Assembly: GCA_018806985.1 (NCBI GenBank)
Contig: JADANN010000307.1
Coordinates: 1-64,000, forward strand
Source: Angiostrongylus vasorum
Lineage: Eukaryota > Nematoda > Chromadorea > Rhabditida > Metastrongylidae
Direction of reading: 5' to 3'
Length of the DNA: 64,000 nucleotides
In this document: positions 12,715-24,900 of the stretch, piece by piece
Numbering within the stretch: the stretch's first letter is position 1
Layout of the letters: each line of letters starts with the position of its first letter
Program-made: the position numbers and the translations under genes
The notes under the pieces: generated by a model
Told to the model about the DNA's origin: nothing
What the model saw: the letters and a program-made list of their open reading frames with translations, nothing else
Database searches by the model: none

Positions 12715-13832
12715 TTTACTTCAACTATACTTTTTTTATAAGAAGGACCATGTTGAATGTGCTCCTGTGCAGGTGACATACGACCTCATAGTTGCTTTGT
12801 ACCCTTTCTGATTTGCACAGAGGTTACTACAGCATTGCAATTTATTCTCCGAAGAGCATGAGTGTACGCGCCGGCTCGTTTTCCTCCTCATTGTCATCAT
12901 CTAATGGTATTCGTGGAGTTCTATCGTTGTATATTGACGGTGATCATATTATGGCCGTCTCGACATCTTCCGCTCATCTCTCCGGTTTTGACAGAAGATT
13001 TCTTTCGTTGGCTTGATTTACCTTCCCCTTATCAAATACGTCCCATGCGTGCCACTGCACGTAGGAAAATAGCGCAACGGTCTGCTGAGCAGCTGGTGAC
13101 AACCTATTTTTTCTAATCTAAACACATTCTTTCGGTATCTTATTCCCTGCAAAACCATGGTGCCGCCATTGCCAAATGCTAAACATATGAACCACAGCAT
13201 TCGCAGTGGTACTCAAGATGATTGCGTGGGCTTCTACTATGAACGTAGTGTGATCCAAGATGTTCAAAAATATTTTTTGTTGAATATCTCGCATTGCACT
13301 ACGGTCATAGTAGAAGCTCACACGATCATCTCGACTGGTACTGTGAAGGTTACCCTTCATATTTTTTTTTATCGGTGACGGCATCGTATTTTTGCAGGAA
13401 ATCTAATAGCGAAAGAGAGTGTGTTCTAATCAGAAAGAATTGTTCTCCGTCGGCTGCTGAGGAGGATGTCCCGCTTTTTTCCTTCTTGCAGCGACACGTA
13501 ATGGTAGTATTTTATATGGAGGAATTTAGGCAAGCCGAAGAAAGTATTTTTCTGTCGATTCCAGACTATCGACACAGTCATAATGAGATCTTCATCAATA
13601 TACAGCCATGCAACCCCTCCCCGAACATTATTTGATGGTGACTATGAAAGCGAGAGGGAACCGGTGTACTCTCTAGCTCTTCGAAGCATAAATCCTAGTG
13701 CTGCAAGAAACGCTGTGCAAACGGAGAGTAGGGAAAGCAGGTGTGAGTTTGTGTTTCAGTTGTACAGAAGAACGCAGGGAGAATAATGGGATAAAAAAGC
13801 TGGTAGAAATCTATCTGCTCTGTCTCCACACC
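12715..13832. repeat. Large imperfect inverted duplication, no spacer
   Basis: The left arm (about 12,715-13,273) is the reverse complement of the right arm (about 13,274-13,832), with substitutions and small indels. Anchor pairs are CTTCTACTATG at 13,231 with CATAGTAGAAG at 13,306; GGCTTG at 13,010 with CAAGCC at 13,531; and TTGCACAG at 12,813 with CTGTGCAA at 13,713. The first two pairs share a midpoint near 13,273; the outermost is shifted a few bases by indels. Both arms keep long open stretches: FYYERS on the plus strand of the left arm and FYYDRS on the minus strand of the right arm are the same peptide. The arms appear to be a decayed exon-like sequence duplicated tail to tail. Outer limits are approximate. 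Confidence 0.8.
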
Positions 13833-14648
13833 GTTTCCATCGTATACAACTTTTTGTTCCTTCATCTGATGAGTAGGCTTCAATTGTTGGGCTCTCCATC
13901 CACATATGCAGTACTTTTCTGATGCCTTCTTGCGTTATTACATAGCCTCTTGAATGTCTTGCTCAAACTGTTCCGTTATTGTATATGCACCTCCTTACTT
14001 GTGTTTCACTTGTCTATTCGTCATGCTGGTTCATATATTGTACACAACTGCTGATTTCGTGCGATGTCAGTTTTATGTTAATATTATTTAGTTATTAGTT
14101 ATAATTTTATGTTAATATTATTTAGTTAGTTAGAATGTTAAATTCCTAGTTATTTCTGTTTCGGATTACGATTTGCGACACCTGCAAGGAGTCTTAAATG
14201 GCCGGCTAGAATTAGAGGAGCAACTGCTGCAGAAACAAGCCAATACTACGGCTTTTGAATTATTGTTTCCCTTAGGAACTTCAAGAAACTCTGTTCTGAT
14301 GATGAGTTGTTTGCAATTCATTGGTGAAATATAACACACATAGCTACTACTGGCGGCAGTTTCAGTTCAGTGAATGGTTGGGGCACTATTCAACTGTTCT
14401 TTCCACGCATAACGTTTATAAAGCTTGGGATAGCCGTCCCTGTCGAATAGCGCTGCAGAATCTGTTTGAGCAGTAACTAAGCCAAGATTTCAACTGCACT
14501 GAAAATAAAAAGGTTCCACACTCACCGCTTTCTATTAGTCTTCCTTTGAGTATTTCTTATGGAGACCAACCATAAGGAGTTCAGATAGGTGAGTAATGAG
14601 CCTCTACCAGACTAAACTGCCAGCCTGAGAGATTCGGTTAGATCACCC

Positions 14649-14993
14649 GTGATAAGGGAGACAGCAGTGTTCGTTTTTGGATTTTTCGAATTTATCCAGA
14701 ATTCGTCGAGTGTTTCATGCTCTGAAGTTTTCGATTCCTTTGCGAAGACCTTCACTTCTACTTCAAAACCTTCCCGCTATCTGTTTGTGTCCTACGTGCG
14801 CTTAGTGGAGCAATTTTCTCCGGTGTACGCTTACCGTCTAGGTGTTCTCCTAAATGCACACGTGGTGGTCTACCAGTTTTGGCGATACATTCGTCCCCAA
14901 GCGGTTTCCAAGAGGTCAGATAAACCGCATTCGAGCTCATATAATCACCATCTCTGCCTCTGGGGCATATTATACAATTTTACTTGTGCATAG
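14649..14993. other. Unresolved open frames on both strands
   Basis: A plus-strand frame of 114 codons overlaps a minus-strand frame of 60 codons (14,758-14,940) that reads KTGRPPRVHLGE. Neither shows a domain I can name, and no phase-matched splice partner was identified. This could be a fragment of a gene or transposon. Confidence 0.25.
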
Positions 14994-15235
14994 TCGGTCA
15001 TAGAAGCGGTTACGAGCTAACTGGCTTTTCAGAGTGCTCGGCGGTATTTGAACGAATTCTCTAGACCGGCCTTCTTTAAAAAAACATTTCATAGCTGCAG
15101 TTAATTCGTTGGAATTTAAGAGCAGAATGAACGGGCCTTTGCCTTATTCTGTTAAAAATTATCGTTTGGGTGTCTAAGTTTTCCTCCACACTTTTTCCGA
15201 GGATGGAGTCGTCATCAAACATGAAGCAAATCCTC

Positions 15236-15428
15236 TCCACGGGCGAAAGATGCGACTTAACGTGAACGGATTAGACGTCGGAAAGGGTAATAGCGCGTTC
15301 GTTCCCCCACCGCAGACACCTGCGGTCCGGAGTTTTGCAAATATCTCAGCAATTTTGTGGTTGTATTCCGCTTGATACCCTGCCATAAAAATTATGGAAG
15401 CCAGAAAATAAGAAGTAAACTTGCACAT
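15236..15428 (+). mobile_element. Family B tRNA-like unit, single copy
   Basis: It contains GGAAAGGGTAATAGCGCG and TTCGTTCCCCCACCGCAGAC (degenerate B-box region), then CTGCGGTCCGGAGTTTTGC, AAATATCTCAGCA and the terminal ATACCCTGCCATAAAAATT. The A-box half is decayed. Only the plus-oriented half of the family's usual inverted pair is recognisable here. Confidence 0.75.
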
Positions 15429-16057
15429 ACCTTAGTATAAGACGATAGAACGAATTCTTTTGGTCTATTAAACTCTCGATAGTCTGTTCTACAAATCTGT
15501 TAAGTTTCAACGCCTCAAGTACTATAGCAGTAGAGGAATCATCGTCATTTATCGAAAAACGTCCTTGGGTTGTTATGTGTTAAGTTTACAAGGAGGTTCA
15601 TACAAGGAAAATTTGGGCAACGGTATTGGTATCCTAGAAACATTGGAAAAACTTAGTTGTTAAAATACGTTACTAGGAAATGAAACCACCATCTGTTCCT
15701 TAAAAAGCAAACAATTGTTGCAATGACAGGTTTCAGCGTTGGAAAGACATTTATGATTTATGAGATTTCAGCAAATAGAAGCAGCCCTTACCTACCACTA
15801 GACCAGTTCTTTGCGAAAAAACTTAATCCCATCTTCTGTTTTGATTTATAGCATTCCTTTTCGATATCCTTCTACAAAATTTAAAGACTACTTCAAAAAA
15901 TAACTGAAGGTTCTTGAATCTCACTAGCTTTTTTTCAATTTTGACCAAAGAGTGGCTGATTTAACCATGTATTGTAAACAAATGTTAAGTGGAGAATAAT
16001 GAAAAAAGATTGGTTAAGACCGATTTTAAATCCTAACCGTTGATCTTAATAAAAAGG

Positions 16058-16332
16058 GTGACTTTGTTGCAGTGGTTGGAGATGCCATGTAATACGCATT
16101 CGACCCATTCTCTGGATCGATCTCGTGCCCTGGACACACCAAACCTCCCACCCCTCCTAAGTCGACATAATGGTACCAGACCTGTCTTAGAAAATGAAAA
16201 CACCAAGTTCGTTAGTCTTCCGCAAGTCATTCTACAGGTGAAGTATCCATTAGCTCATCTCTGGATACCATGAATAGAGTCGAATGCATAACCTCAAGGA
16301 ATGGTCGACGCCGAACTCTTTACTTTTCATCC
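16058..16332 (+). mobile_element. SINE family A, degenerate
   Basis: It starts GACTTTGTTGCAGTGGTTGGAG, keeps CTGGATCGATCTCGTGCCC (B-box region), TGGTACCAGACCTGTCT and GAGTCGAATGCATAACC, and ends in CTTTACTTTTCATCC. The central part is strongly diverged. Confidence 0.75.
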
Positions 16333-19240
16333 TTCTTCTCTTAGCAACAATAAGATGATTATGTTCTAGGGCTTCTTAAATCTTTCTTTGGATATTAGTC
16401 AACTCCTTGACTAAGACAGTACTATTCACGATTATATTTATTTATGAAATCGTAAATTATCAAGTGAAATGAACGCTTAGAGGCTCTTTAAGTGTTGTGC
16501 TGAATATTTTCAATAGAATGTGGTGATGTTTGATAAGAGAATACGAGGGAAAGAAAACTTTTCAAGCAATATGATCACCCGCTCCATTTCACCATCCAAA
16601 GCTTTCTTCAGTAAAGAATTTAGCGTTCTAACAGGGATTCGCCTATCGTTTAATTCACTCACTAACCTATTAAATATACTGTACTATTAGCCAATACAAA
16701 AGCTACTTTTCAGAACAAAAAGACGTCAAATCAGCCTTCCATATAATCCGGTTTTATGTTCTCGTTGGTCATGGGTTCCACTTTCTATAGAATGATTTGC
16801 CTAAATGATTTAGACATTTGGTTTAGTGCTTCGTTGTTTTTTTTTCGTTATAATATTTTTTACTGCTATGAGTTTAATTTTTTTTTGCTTGTCTTTTGAG
16901 GAGAACTAACCACGAATGGAAAGGAAATACTTTCAAGATAACATCACTTTCTTTAGAAGTTCTTATTCTTATGTCACAAATATTTTTCAAAATTTGTTAA
17001 TATGGAATCCCTAGAATTAAGCTCGGGTTTAGTTTTCAGGAATCCGTGATGTTTATTACATAGAAGGACATAATTTTTCACTTCATAAGAACCCCGTGCA
17101 GAAAAAAAAAGAGAAGCAGCATAAATTTTATGTACTACGACTAGAAATAAAAACGAACGATAGGCTTGAGAATCTTTTTGTCTATCAGCAGTGTTTGCCT
17201 AACCACTTGACTCCGGCCGCTCCTCGCAAAGTCCATCTGCTGCATCAGAACAAGGTACATTTTCTGCTATTAAGAAATAAATGTACAAATCCTTAGTATA
17301 CTGAATGCAAGTGTGGTAGAAAACTTTCTATGCTTATGCCTAGAAAGTATTCTATTCAATGTATATATAGGCACGTATCTAGATTTGAAAATCTAATCTA
17401 CCATTCGGATTAAATACTGGTATTCAGAGGGAAATGCAATATATCGATGCCATTAGACCTATAATGCTCTCCTCACTGATAGTTAGACCAACTCCATCAA
17501 TTCTCAGTTTTATAAAGCCTCTTCTTTGCTTTGCCTTAGATTTTCACTAATTTTCTTTTCCAAAATTCTAGATTGCTTACAGGACTGTGCCAGTGAAGTC
17601 TGGAGGAATGACGTGTGCTCGCTGTCATTTGGTTGGTTTCCACAAATCACAAAAACACATTGGCTATGAGTTTGATGATGACATAGTTTTTTCTATTAGA
17701 TCATTTTAATAGAAATGCAAAGTCATAAAGATATTATTACTGCCCGACAATTGAATTACTATGAGATTCGTACTCGAAACATTCGACGGCAATATTTCGA
17801 GCGCTGAATAATCCTAGCCGGATTATTTAAAGTGTCACTGTAGGCGGTTCACTAGAACAGATCGGAAACATTGTCATTTTGTTAAACGTACAGGAAGCTT
17901 TTTTGTGTGATAGTTTTCTTTCTTCTTCATCTGTCGAATTTTGTACATTGACTAGTGATTTTTCGAGCGTTCGTGTTTTTTTCGCTAAAGTCGACAAATG
18001 TTCTTCCGTCGACCTTCAGACCGTTTGACTTTCTACTCGATTGACATCGTCGTCGAGCTCGTAAAAGATCAGCAAATGAACAGTCCTATGAACTATAAAC
18101 GATTTTCATTCCAATGATTTCAAACTCTTTTCGCTTGTATTTGTATAAAGGGTTTTTCATACAGGAGAACTTTTTTGCTCGGCATTCTCGTAGATTTCTA
18201 GAGCACCTCAACGATACATTTCAAACGCTATGTGCCTTATAATGACCGCTTGTTGTTATCATATCTATAGTCTCGTTACTGTTCTCATTCCATTCGTGCC
18301 CATCAGTAATCTTGTCTGTTCTGTTTACCTTTTCTTCAGCCACACCTTCGAAAATGATTTCAAATTACATTTATGTTGCTTTGAAACACAATTTTCTCAT
18401 AAAAGAACGTCATGAATCCCAGTAGTTCGAAAATAGAAACGAATTCAGCAGCCTGTGTCTATTATGCCAATAACAACGCATTGAAAAAAAGTGCAATGTG
18501 TCGAATATTTCCTCAACACGTTTCATCCTTCATCACTCATGAATAAATCGATGAAGCAGCAAATTATGTTGTAATCTAAGTAATAAGTAGTGATGTGTAG
18601 ATAAAACGGAAGTGAACAATGATGAAGAAATGATGATCGGGACGGATTGAAACCTCGCATGTATCGCAAAAATCCTAACGATCGGATTCTGCATTACAGT
18701 CGCTCGACACTTGCTCATGCCATGATTACGTAACGCATTTCCATAAAAATTGTGTTCCGATGATCAGCTTTATCCTAACGCTGCGTAGCTTTTTATTCAA
18801 CTCGACGTCGTACTTTCCCATCTCCCTGTAGTTCAGCAAGTATACTAATAAGATTCAGTGCAATTTCATTGTTTAAAGCATGTACATTGTCATTGAATAG
18901 AGCTATATGTTGAACAAAGAGATAACGACAAACAGCGTGCACTTTACCTCAGTCTCATTTCGCTCCCCTCCACCAAACCTTCGTTAGTCGAATAGATTAT
19001 GACATGACACCCATTTCACTGTGCTACTTTTTCTAATAGCAGACAGTCATGCATTGATTTTAAATAGCAATTTTTGTTTAAAACTGGTGTTTCTAACTGA
19101 CTGTAAAAAAATTTAACTCAGACATTGATGACAATCAATGATGAGGACGTATCTATAAGCCTGACATTATGTTACTGATTGCATGTATGACAATGTTAGA
19201 AGCTTCTTTACGAAAAATAAGTGTGAAAAATTTGCAAGCA
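16333..19240. other. No supported feature
   Basis: AT-rich sequence with T-runs and short open frames only. I looked here for HR1 coiled-coil exons expected upstream of the rhotekin gene and found none I could support. Confidence 0.4.
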
Positions 19241-19244
19241 GAGT

Positions 19245-20025
19245 CAAAAATTTTTTTTGAAGATTTTAATCCTCAGCTTATGATGAGGATTCATCGCAAC
19301 TTTGGGTGGATACGACACTTATTGAGATTCAAGAATTATTTCAGAGATAAAACCACAACGATGCTGAGATCTACGCAAAAACTGGACCCTGGGACAGATC
19401 AAACCACAATTTCCCTTTCTGGGGCTCACGCATCACATACTGCGCTACGTAGGCTCCTTTCCTATGCGTTTCTCACAGCAATTTTTCTGCCTAACACTGC
19501 CATCAGCAATCACCCATCAGCGGGATTGATCTGGGGAGCACAAATTGGCGTTGAACGCTGTTGAGCAGGGGTTATAGTCGAAATCATAACGTCAACCTTC
19601 CACTTTCTGCCTGCTATAGTTTTTCACGGCATGGTACGATTTGAACAACAATGTTGCTGAGATATTCGCAAAACTTGTATCTCACATCATACCTTGCATT
19701 TAAAAAGCTATAGAAGGCAGAAAATAAAGGTAAACATTATGATTTATTCCAGAGATAAATACAGAGACTAAATCCTCAGCTTAAACGGGTTCATTGCCGA
19801 TTTGGGCGCTCAGATCAATCCCGTTAGCGGGTGATTGCTGATGGCACTGGTGAATAGAAAACTACCTGAGAGAAACACGGAACGAAGGACACACATGGTG
19901 TGGTGGTGAATGCGTTAACCCCCGAAAAGAGTGATAGCGCGTTCGTTTCCAGCCGCAGAAGTCTATGGTCCGGAGTTTAGCAAATATCTCAGCATTATTG
20001 TAGTTGTTCCAGAGATAACTCTATT
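19245..20025. mobile_element. Family B inverted pair of tRNA-like units with spacer
   Basis: A minus-oriented unit (about 19,300-19,550) and a plus-oriented unit (about 19,800-20,020) face each other. Both carry the unit's leader (TGATTGCTGATGGCA in the plus copy, TGCCATCAGCAATCACCC in the minus copy), the tRNA-like block and the trailer AAATATCTCAGCATTATTG or its complement. The roughly 250-base spacer holds another piece of the trailer (GCTGAGATATTCGCAAAACTTG at about 19,655). The plus unit reads CATGGTGTGGTGGTGAATGC (A-box-like) and GCGTTCGTTTCC (B-box-like). Confidence 0.75.
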
Positions 20026-20189
20026 TTCGTTAGATACATGCCTGTATATACACATATATGGGATTTAGAATTAAACATCACGTCTTATCTTGCGTATAGT
20101 TCTCTCCCTAAAATAGGAACGTCTCCAATGATGTTAGGACGATGTTTTATACCATTTAGTCATTGCGTGCATGCGGCGAGCTACACACT

Positions 20190-20546
20190 CTAGTCATCGA
20201 TAAGCAGCGTGTACTTCAACAGTTGAACCACATCCTTATGCCGATTACCAACGAAAATGACAGACTGTAAGTTTTTTTTCGGAAAATTACTTATGCCGTT
20301 TTCAGTTTCTAAATCTCTTTGTGAGTGAGATCCGTCACTGTATTTCTTGCATACTACAGAGTTCTCGTAATTTTCATGAATCACATTTAAAATTCGCAAG
20401 TGTGTGTTCACCCTGAAAAATACAGTGCAGATTTTGTATTCATAAATCAGCGATTTTAACATCCAGAGTTTAGATTGGAAAGTTTCGAGAACCAGTTGCA
20501 CCCGAACAAGTAAATTATGCAATGATGTGCTTCTTTGGTGTGACAC
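20190..20546 (-). other. Unresolved 118-codon open frame
   Basis: This is the longest minus-strand frame in the region. It is rich in hydrophobic and basic residues (VLETFQSKLWMLKSLIYEY, then VVQLLKYTLLIDD) with no recognisable domain. It has no mirror frame of equal length, which slightly favours coding. No acceptor or donor with matching phase was established, so it is left as an open frame. Confidence 0.25.
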
Positions 20547-21355
20547 TTTTGAAATATTTTGTTAATGCTTTATTGCTTAGCACTGTGACTAAATGATGGC
20601 CTTTTCTAGGCATTCATATCCCACATCACACGTAGCTTCCGTGGCGTTTCTTTTCTTCAATAGCTGACGACAGTTTATCAGTCAATAGAGCGTTTTAAGA
20701 TTTGCAACCTTGCAGTTCTATAGAAGAGACTTGTTTTTTCACTTAAGCATATATGTGATTTTTGTAGATCTTTAGAAACAAAATGCCAAAAACAATTTGA
20801 AAAAAAATTCAATTATGAACGATCAGAACATGAGTGCGGTAGACGGTGGCAAACAATGACAGTGCATTGGGAAATACCATCGTGTGCTGCAGAGCTGAAA
20901 GAAATCGTCGTTGTCGAACGGCATTCGCGTTAGAAACACAAGCCTTATTCCAAAGAAAAATGGTGTAAAAGTGCTTTTCGTGGGCTTTAGTGGGCTAAAA
21001 TTCCTTTTTTTCTAGCATGGTGATTTGTTTCTAATGAGCAACGAGCCGATGATTCTAATCGTCTTTATTTTAACTGATTACCACCTACCTCTCACATATT
21101 CTTAGTAATAAAATAAAACCATCATTTTGGAACCAGTATCCTGTCATCATCATGGTTAGTGGGTTTACCTAACCTAACTCAACAAGAACTCTATAATTAA
21201 AAGCTAATTATGTAAAAAATTAGAAATGGAGGCATATAAGAAGCTGTCTGAAGCGAAACATTTCGATGATTTAGCGTATAACCACCATTTCGATAGCAAA
21301 AGTTTCTTTTTTCTGTTTTAAAGTCTAACGTTATAATCAAAAGACATTCGCACAA

Positions 21356-21461
<106 letters not shown>

Positions 21462-21839
21462 GGATATTGAAAAAAACGTCGACCGACAGCATTGTTTCAA
21501 TACGCTGATGTTAGCCAGCCGGTCGATGTTCATGTTTCATGAAAACTCTCTCGATGTTCGAAAATTCATTCCTTGTAGAGAAGATAAAAAGTAGTCGTCT
21601 TCGCTAAACGCTATCAGTTCAAACGTTTTCAGCGCAGCAGTACAATTGTACTAGTAGTCAGTGTCCAATAGCACGGGTTATGAGCATCATTTAAGGGCGA
21701 GAAATGCTCATTTTAATCGTTTAACCCTCACTTACCAGCCTTATAATCATGTCCATGGTCGATGTATTTCAAATCGAGTAAGTGTTATTACACTATTTCA
21801 CTATTTATTCACTGTATTCTGCGTAACGATTTCACATCA

Positions 21840-21957
21840 ATGAGTGTCGTGTTCACTGGTTCTAGTGGACCGCAGCCGTGTCGTGCGAATGTCGGCGTAT
21901 CACAGCTTAGCGTCCCACTGGCATGGAACAGAGATCAACATTTCAAATGCAAAGGTG
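21840..21957 (+). CDS. RTKN: Rhotekin exon: start of anillin-homology region
   Basis: The peptide PCRANVGVSQLSVPLAW matches the rhotekin segment that reads PCRG..., then ISD-RIPLMW, and is followed by FKCKG (family: FKNKG). The donor GTAAGT follows 21,957, leaving phase 1. The left edge is uncertain: ATG at 21,840 is in frame, but the family has an HR1 region before this, and acceptors ending at 21,844-21,845 or within TTCTAG at about 21,864 are both possible. Confidence 0.7.
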
Positions 21958-24900
21958 GTAAGTATTTGAATGAAATCGGTCTTCGTTTATTGATGCAATC
22001 GATGGTTTCATTTTAACTGGTTATCGTAACGATCATTTCGATTATGTGTATTAAGCCTTTCCGTTCCCTCTTGCTTCTCATACCCGACAAAGTTCCATTG
22101 CATTCGTTGTCCGTGTTACAAAATGTTCAATTCATCTTCTCGGTTTAAGACAACACCATACATATATATACAGTCCATGAAGGTTTATTCAAAAGGAGCT
22201 CAGTGTGGTGTAAAGAATCGTCGATTCGATTTCAAGATGGTGATTACTTGACACATATCACAATAGACTGATATGACCACCTGCTTATCAAAGATGTGTG
22301 AAACTACAATTGTTTACTTTAAGACTTCTCATCACGCTCTAAGGTAGAAATCGTTACTATTCCACTCGAAAGTGAAGAATTGAAAGAAATCATTCATCGT
22401 GACGAAAAAAATAGAATCGCTTATCGACAGATGTTGAAATAATTATTATATTACTTACTTGGATACTTGGACTGCCCGTCTTCACTGGTTGTGCGGGCCC
22501 CAGCATAATCACCATTTTTCGGAGATTTGTTGGTTAAGCCATTGTGTTTCCCTGGAATCCCGAAGTCAGCCTGGCCAAAGTCCGCTCGTGGTCGTCACCA
22601 ACACAGGCAGCGGCAGCTCTTGTTGATCAAAGGGAGATTTGCCACCATGCGACTAATTTCATGTCAAAACGGTGGTGAATCCTGGTATTGGTTGACCCTT
22701 AGTTAGGCTTCCACTTGGAAATGCCGGGCTCGTTTTCAGCTTGGGAGACGCTGCCAAAGAATGAATTCCTCCACAGTACATCGCAGTCCTACACCCAGAA
22801 ACATCTCCCTCTCACGATGAGGCGATAAGCCGTTGGGAAGAATTATTATATTACTATTAAGAATCCAAGTAATTATTTATTCTTCAATTCCCTTTACTTT
22901 CGCTTATTGGTTATCAAGTTTGCCGTAGTAATTAGTAGCCGTAAAACTTCTTTGATATTATACGACATCGTGTAGTAAATTTTTTATTGAAGTTATGTAT
23001 AGCACTAGAGAGCGTGTTGCAATATTTATAATTTCGACACAATGTACTTAACTGCCTGTGAGGAGATCAACAAGTATGACTATAAAAGGCTGGAAAGAAC
23101 AATCGTGCAAACCTATTTACTTTTTACATTTACTATTTACAAATCTTTACTTAATTTAGTAGGCAGTAATGAGTTTTAAGGAATTTTGCCATAACTTTTA
23201 ATATGGACGAAAATCCAATAGGTTTTTTCCCAAATGTGATTTCAAAGATAGTCTCTATAGGGCTGGGTACATATTGTTCGAACTGCTTCAGTTTGTTTCA
23301 AACAGCACCGAAGAAGAATTAAACATTATCTATAGCTTTTTCGTGCGAAGAAAAGAGTATTCTTTTAGAAACTCGAGTCTACTCGATGTTTTTGGTGCTC
23401 CAAACAAAATCCCGAGTAGTTGATTCTAGTATGGTGACAAATATCGATAGAACAATGACAGATGTCGTATTTCCAGAGTCATTCGTATTGTAAGCCAATA
23501 TATTTTTCTCAGCTATAGCTCATAGCACGTTTATTAAGTGTTTCTTTGTTCAAGATAGTAATTCAGTGAAAGTGAACCGGACGATTTTTGCGTAGAAATA
23601 ACGTTATACGCAGCCAGAACCGATCTAGGACTCTCGAACGGTGGCGGAAGCTTACGGACAAAGATCACCCGCTCATTAGGTAGACGATTTGGAGGTCAAG
23701 TGGTAAGCGTTTCTGGGCTTTTTTTCGAATGGATATATTACATTGCTCTTTGGGCTGCAACTTTCAGATCATCTAATCTATATGTATTTAGAGTTTTTTC
23801 ATCTAATACACTGAGTGTTAATGCGTGTCAAGCGCGTATGACACAGTGGTTGGAGGCGCTACTGCGACACACGCGTGGAACCGATCCCCGCGCCCATGGC
23901 ACACCAAGCCTTCCATCCTTCCGGGGTCGGCAAATTGGTACCAGACTTGTCTGGGAGGATGGCAGCACTGGCTCGATACATCGGTAGGCCACCACGAGTC
24001 ATTGTAGAGGCCAGATATGCATCCAATCATCTCCAAACCACGCTTAATGAAGTCGAATGCATGGCCGATCCCTCAGGGATTGATCAACGCCGAGAACTTT
24101 ATCCTTCTTTTACATTGAGTGTTGTGCAAATGTGGTATACCTTAACCCCATATTATATTATGAAACCGCGAGTGATTTATTTACATGGCAGTAAGGGCAT
24201 TTAACTACGTTCACGTTTCAAATTTTTCGATTATTTCCTATCTACTCAGAAGAGTTCATGAAATTTGTTCGTTCAACGAAACAGCAACCTGTTCTTGTGT
24301 TGTGTCCTTGCGCATTAATTAGTCGTGACTGTAATTAAGATGTACACAAAAAATCATCTTTAACCGAATGAACGTAATTTGTATCTAAGTTGTATAGGAA
24401 GGAATAAGAGCAGTTTTTGGAGTTTAGAAGACGAGTTTGAACACGACGGAGCGTCTAAATGGCGTTCGTGGCGACTCTGCAGTGGGTGGTACTCATTTCA
24501 ATATGCTAGCCCGAGCATTCCTCGTCCTTACCGATGCCGGTGATGAATGTAAAATTCACGACTTAAAAATGTCCGCTTTTGGTGGGATTTTCGAAATACT
24601 TCTAAAAAATTTCTTTAGTCTTAATCCTCCATGAAACTTTATTAAATTTAATTCAGCTGATTTGTCTGGTCCGCCTTTATATGGTCATGTCTTGTGTCGA
24701 CTTGCCGTTCAACCCAATTCAGTACTTCGCCCTCTAGCCGAAGGAATGCTGACCATCAAACCTCTTTGTGGAGGCCGAATTTTAAGGAATGTCCGAACAA
24801 GATTGCAGGTGCATTTCAGATCACTCTTTTCTGTAGCTAATTATGGTCTCCACTATTCTCGAAATTCTATGTAAAGCGTATTGGCAAGGAAAGATATGGA

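Noticed and set aside
12862..13116. A functional single-copy gene in the left arm of the palindrome
   Set aside because: The mirrored arm shows stops and shifts in the same alignment, and the left frame stops where the right continues, so both look decayed.
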